In this document: in pieces, positions 60,272 to 64,000 of the stretch
How the letters are laid out: every line of letters begins with the position of its first letter
Position numbering within the stretch: position 1 is the stretch's first letter
Assembly: GCA_021904315.1 (NCBI GenBank)
Contig: CM038912.1
Span: forward strand, 14,533,061 to 14,597,060
Length of the DNA: 64,000 nt
Reading direction: 5' to 3'
DNA from: Sphagnum magellanicum
Lineage: Eukaryota; Streptophyta; Sphagnopsida; Sphagnales; Sphagnaceae
Notes under the pieces: model-generated
Databases searched by the model: none
Seen by the model: the letters and a program-made list of their open reading frames with translations, nothing else
What the model was told of the DNA's origin: nothing
Translations under genes and position numbers: made by a program

Positions 60272-61639
60272 TCATCGATTCAGTACCTTGGCAGACATGA
60301 AGTATTCAAGGTTCTTGTGATCAGTGTAGACCGTGACCGGATGTTGAGCTCCTTCGAGAAAATGACGCCACTCTTGGAACAAGTTGACAATGGCTAAGAG
60401 CTCCTTGTTGTGGATCTCATAATTGATCTCAGCAGCAGTAAATTTTCGTGAGTGAAATGCGATAGGATGGAGAGGTCCATCTTTGTCGGGTTGTGAAAGG
60501 ATCGCTCCAAGGGCAAAGTTAGAAGCATCCGTTTCTAGAAAAAACGGCTTCTGGAAGTTAGGATGCATCAGAATAGGTGCCGTTGTAAACGCCTTCTTCA
60601 GAGTTTCAAATGCTTGGTCTGCTTCCGCATTCCACTCGAGCTTGTCTTTGCGAGTCAATCGGGTCAATGGAGCAGCAATCTTGGAATAGTTTCGGATGAA
60701 GATTCGATAAAAGTTTGCAAAACCGAGGAAGCATTGTACGTCTCGAACAGTAGCCAGTTTCTTCCACTCGGTGACTGTCCGAATCTTCTTTGGGTCCATG
60801 GATGACTCTCCAGAAATGATGTAGCCCAAGAATTCGACTTGGGGTTGGTGGAAAACACATTTCTCCAGCTTGGCGTATAGTCCAGCAGTGCGTAGCTTTT
60901 CCAATACTAGCTGGACATGGTTGATGTGCTCTTCTTCATTCTTGGAGAAAACCAATATGTTGTCGAGATAACAAACAACAAAATCATCTAAAAATTTTCG
61001 AAATACGTCATTCATCAAATGTTGAAAGATGGCAGGTGTGTTGGTAAGACCAAAAGGCATGACATTGTATTCAAAGTGTCCATACCTAGTTTGGAATGTC
61101 GTCTTCCATTTGTCACCTTCCTTGATACGTACTAGGTTGTACGCTCCACGAAGATCAATCTTGGTGTGGATCTTTGCTTAACCGAGTTGGTCAAGAAGTC
61201 CTGAAATAAGCGGCAATGGATACCGGTTCTTGATTGTGACCTTGTTTAGTCCACGATAGTCCACGCACATCCGAAGGGAGCCGTCTTTCTTCTTGACAAA
61301 TAGGATAGGAGCTCCAATAGGTGACTTGGAATGTCGAATGAAGTTCTTTGCGAGATTTTCATCAAGGTAATCTCGCAATGCAGCAAGCTCGTTCTGGGAG
61401 AGGCTGTAGATTAGACCAAAGGGAGGTTGTGCACCTTCTTGGAGTTCGATGCCACAATCATAAGGTCGATGCTGAGGAAGTGTATCAGCGTTCTTCTTCT
61501 CAAACACGTCTCGATACTCCTCATATTCTGCTGGTAACTTGGTTGGTTCTTGAATAGGTGGAGATGTCGGAATTGCATAAATTGTAAACATATTTCCATT
61601 CTTGGCAGCCCTCATAAAGGCTCGAGCACCGACCATCAA
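60272..61639 (-). pseudogene. Chromovirus reverse transcriptase and RNase H
   Basis: RT blocks [50 protein letters not shown] and VEFLGYIIS are followed by RNase H blocks (FFLETDASNFALGAIL, NKELLAIV, VYTDHKNLEYF). The catalytic box is YLDN instead of YxDD (AAC at 60,959-60,961), which should abolish polymerase activity. Stops lie at 61,178 (TAA) and 60,272 (TGA). A connector with further stops at 60,033 (TAA) and 59,906 (TAG) leads to integrase. Confidence 0.92.
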
Positions 61640-61846
61640 CGGAACTTTGACCGCAGACCCTTGGACTTGGTAAGGATACGGGTTTGGGACATTTCTAGGG
61701 TGTCTAGACGAAACATGAGAAGCTATGGTTCGATATGTTAGTTTTCGCTTTTCCCAATCTATATCCGGGTTAATATTTTCTAACCAAGAGAGACCTAAGA
61801 CGAGAGGATTAGAAGGAGAACTAATGATATTGAATACAATAGTACT

Positions 61847-62143
61847 TCAGTGCCCTTCTAGGATAATGTCTAAGGGTTTAGTTTCGTGAGTGACATCTCC
61901 TGAAATCAAGGGCCTACCATCAATAACCTCTACCGTCACAGGGTATTTCTTAGGGACTATAGGAAGATTATGACGTTTTACAAGTTTTTTATCAATAAAA
62001 CAAGTAGAGGCTCCGAAATCTAACAAGGCTTTAACTTTTATGCTATGTGGATGAAAATATATTTTAAGTGGGATATTAAAACAACGAGAAGGTTTAGAAG
62101 ATAAAATAGGACCTAATGTCATGGCAACACTTGTCAGCCGCAC
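61847..62143 (-). pseudogene. Chromovirus aspartic protease
   Basis: KALLDFGASTCFID corresponds to the retropepsin active site, usually ALLDSGA. Here the D-S/T-G triad is D-F-G (TTC codon at 62,015-62,017). It is followed by the expected VEVIDGRPL and flap-like region. A TGA stop (61,847-61,849) closes the segment, and the frame continues into the protease-RT spacer. Confidence 0.85.
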
Positions 62144-62200
62144 GGTCCCTAATGTGGCTGGCTACTGTCGTTTTCCGACTCGATTTCCTCGTGTCTTGGC

Positions 62201-63136
62201 TCAGAAGTGCTTGAGGTGTACCGAAATTTGTGCGACTTTGACCCCTGAGGTTTCAAAGGGCAATTGTTTTAAGTTGTGGTCCTTGCCTCCACAATAAAAA
62301 CACAAGTGCTCCTTGCGGCGTCGTTCTTTCTCTTCTTTGGTTAGCTTCCTAACTCTCGAAGTGTTGATTTGCATGGGCTCTGGGGTCGAAGTGCTTGAAG
62401 ATGTTTGGCGGGTTGGAGCTGTGTAATCCGCTCGATATGATCCAAAGAGCAATCGTCGCTCCTGTCGCTGCTCAAACAGCCGGTTGTTGCAATCGATTGC
62501 TTGAGTAATGGCTTCTGATAGAGTAGTTGGTTTGGGCAAGTTCAGCAACAAGGTTTTGATATCGTCGCGAAGTCCCCATCGAAACATGGTGATGAGAGCC
62601 ATGTCGTTCCAATCAAGGTCACATGCAAGTTGTTGAAATTTTGCAACGTATGCTGAAGCTGGGCGCGATCGTTGTTGCAGTGTTCGAAGTTTTATTGTTG
62701 CTATAAGGGCTCGATCTCTCTCTCCAAACGTTCTGCTGAATTCTTCCAAGAATTGATCAAGGTCTGCCAAAAGTGGAAAATCCTTCTCCAATAGTGACGA
62801 AAACCAAGATAATGCAGTTCCGGTGAGCAGTGATCCAATGAGTCCAACTTGTGTTTCTTTTGTTGCGTATCTATGTGGTTGGAGACGAAAGACAAGTCGA
62901 ACTTGATTAACAAAATCTTGAAGTTTTGTACAATCTCCGTCAAACTTCTCTGGCAAGCTTACTCGAGGTTCTTTTGGTGCTTGTGGAACTGGATTTGCTA
63001 TGGAAGCTGGAACATGGACTGGAGCGCGAGCAACTTGGAGCTGTCCCATGGCGTTTTGTAGGTTGGCATTCTCTTGTTGTAGTTGTTGCAGCATGGAAAC
63101 CACGTCGTGCATCTGGATGTTGGAAGCGTCACCCAT
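62201..63136 (-). pseudogene. Chromovirus gag (capsid and nucleocapsid)
   Basis: 311 codons from ATG 63,136. A leucine/glutamine-rich N-terminal helix (MLQQLQQENANLQNAMGQL) leads to the retrotransposon gag core (LPEKFDGD..LQDFVNQV, ALSWF, LEEFSRTFGE, AYVAKFQQLA) and a zinc knuckle CFYCGGKDHNLKQL. The fourth zinc ligand (Cys) is replaced by Leu. The TGA at 62,201 and a TAG at 62,162 are in frame with protease, so gag and pol probably formed one polyprotein. Confidence 0.9.
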
Positions 63137-63143
63137 CTTGGTA

Positions 63144-63160
63144 GTGGACTCTCGTCAAAC
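63144..63160 (-). other. Putative primer-binding site, self-priming type
   Basis: In element orientation GTTTGACGAGAGTCCAC directly follows the 5' LTR. It does not resemble the TGG-starting complement of a tRNA 3' end. TTGACGAGAGT (63,158-63,148) is complementary to ACTCTCGTCAA. The 5' LTR carries ACCCTCGTCAA (63,278-63,268) and the 3' LTR ACTCTAGTCAA, each one change away. Confidence 0.65.
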
Positions 63161-63515
63161 TGTTGCGGACGGCAACTCACACAAGACTCGGAATAACACT
63201 CTAAGCTCCAAAACTATAACTAGTAACACTCGAAGCGAGAAAGCTAGAAGAGCAAGTACAACTGGTGTTGACGAGGGTGAGGGACAATGTTTCGAAGCTC
63301 TCTATTCATAATGTTAGGACGCTATTGGGAAACTTTAAAGTTGGAAAGTTGGCACCACCTCCAAGTTCGGAAAAATTCGCACCGTCACCGTTACTGTCAC
63401 GTCCGCGACATTTAAGGAGAAGTCCGCACCGTCTTCCAGTTGGGAAAAGTCCGCACCGCCTCCCAGTTGGGAAAAGTTCGCACCGTCACTGTCTGTCACC
63501 GTCACGTCCGTGACA
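63161..63515 (-). repeat. 5' LTR of the chromovirus
   Basis: 355 bp with TG..CA ends. In element orientation a TATA-like TATGAATAG (63,310-63,302) lies 32 nt before ACCCTCGTCAA (63,278), the likely 5' end of the transcript. This gives U3 of about 237 bp and R-U5 of about 118 bp. The transcription start is inferred from spacing only. Confidence 0.95.
63302..63310 (-). promoter_or_regulatory. TATA-like box of the chromovirus LTR
   Basis: TATGAATAG is conserved in both LTRs (the 3' LTR copy also reads TATGAATAG) despite about 8% overall divergence. Its spacing to the putative self-priming segment is that expected between a TATA box and a transcription start. Confidence 0.55.
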
Positions 63516-63577
63516 TTGAGTCCATTAACACCATCCTAGTCATTTAAGACCTAAACTTAGGTTATCATGAAAATTTT

Positions 63578-63688
63578 ATGTTAACATTCACTTAACATCA
63601 AATTATGGGCCATTTAACATTGGGTGCCACCTAGGATGTCATCTAGATTTCCATTTAATATTGACTTAACATCAAGTGTGAATGCACC
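63578..63688 (-). repeat. MITE-like arm A, right
   Basis: Reverse complement of 57,856-57,971. It ends AAGTGTGAATGCACCTTAAG. Together with the left arm it formed a foldback element before the LTR retrotransposon inserted. Confidence 0.75.
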
Positions 63689-63734
63689 TTAAGTAGGTTT
63701 AAGTCCTAAATGACTACCATGATGTTGGGGGACG

Positions 63735-63772
63735 CAACACTAGAATCCCTAACACCAAGTGTGAACGCACCT
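63735..63772 (-). repeat. MITE-like arm B, right
   Basis: CAACACTAGAATCCCTAACA then CCAAGTGTGAACGCACC. This is the reverse complement of 57,994-58,031. The outer ~25 bp match arm A, so four related termini with consensus CTTAAGGTGC.TTCACACTTG flank the retrotransposon. Confidence 0.7.
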
Positions 63773-63821
63773 TAAGTAACAGAATCGGTAAGAACCAAAA
63801 AAACTGGATGTAAGATGCTCA

Positions 63822-63982
63822 CTTATAAAATGGATGACATAATCCCAAGACTTTAACGGTTGGTGGCCGAGAGTGACGACGAAGAAGGTGACAGAATCGG
63901 TAAAAATGGATGAAATGGAGACGTCGTCGACGGGATTCCATCGAAGGTCTTGCTCGCTCCCCTTCTCCGCTGTCGTCGCCAT
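63822..63982 (-). CDS. Possible first exon of an unidentified gene
   Basis: A minus-strand ATG at 63,982 opens MATTAEKGSEQDLRWNPVDD and onward. Its codons are GC-richer than the flanking DNA, and a plausible donor (ATAA|GTGAGC) lies near 63,821. No homology is recognised and no downstream exon was found: the next sequence on this strand is MITE and retrotransposon. The short motif ACAGAATCGGTAA appears twice here (63,778 and 63,892). It could also be antisense leader of a gene beyond the window edge. Confidence 0.25.
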
Positions 63983-64000
63983 AGCTGCTGCTGTCGAGCA

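Larger units (their letters stand above)
58027..63520 (-). mobile_element. Ty3/gypsy chromovirus, full length but disabled
   Basis: The element proper is 58,032-63,515 (5,484 bp), flanked by a perfect 5-bp target duplication TTGAG (58,027-58,031 and 63,516-63,520). It has two 355-bp LTRs with TG..CA ends. On the minus strand one reading frame runs from ATG 63,136 to 58,523 (1,538 codons) and carries gag, protease, RT, RNase H, integrase and a C-terminal chromodomain. Twelve in-frame stops interrupt it, yet no frameshift does. A 5' leader of only 24 nt separates the LTR from the gag ATG. Single-frame gag-pol plus chromodomain fits the Tf1/sushi-type chromoviruses. Confidence 0.95.

Overview
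This is nuclear DNA from a plant (streptophyte). It holds intron-rich genes with GT-AG splicing, a plastid-targeted ABC1 kinase, a plant-type cohesin loader subunit, long AT-rich intergenic stretches, and both Ty1/copia and chromodomain Ty3/gypsy retrotransposons. No bacterial or organellar gene layout is present. Which plant cannot be settled from sequence alone. Short introns and a chromovirus that looks self-priming with a single reading frame lean toward a seed-free plant such as a bryophyte or lycophyte, but this is inference.

Four genes are well supported. An ABC1K1/PGR6-like atypical kinase (+, 15,792-21,383, 14 exons) has one GC-AG intron. An HSP20-like alpha-crystallin-domain protein (+, 37,834-38,899) has two exons. 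The cohesin loader subunit SCC4/MAU2 (+, 45,705-50,263, about 15 exons) converges with an AHA1-type Hsp90 co-chaperone (-, 52,446-53,837, three exons). Exon joins were checked by reading phase and by continuity with the remembered plant families. The genes do not form a pathway. HSP20-like and AHA1 are both chaperone-related but lie 14 kb apart.

The rest is repeat-rich. A decayed, internally deleted Ty1/copia element lies at 8,866-11,514. Four near-full copies and one fragment of a ~330-bp repeat (family A, all in one orientation) and four copies of a second family (B, mixed orientation) are spread over 4-41 kb. A 3.24-kb segment bounded by ~85-bp inverted repeats starts about 0.4 kb upstream of the AHA1 start codon. 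At 58,032-63,515 is a complete-length Ty3/gypsy chromovirus on the minus strand. It has 355-bp LTRs, a perfect 5-bp target duplication (TTGAG) and one gag-pol frame. That frame carries 12 nonsense codons and no frameshift. It is inserted within inverted-repeat (MITE-like) DNA.

The most interesting observation is in this chromovirus. The sequence just inside its 5' LTR matches no familiar tRNA end, but it is complementary to an 11-nt segment of the LTR lying about 32 nt downstream of a TATA-like box. This suggests self-primed reverse transcription as in the Tf1/sushi group.
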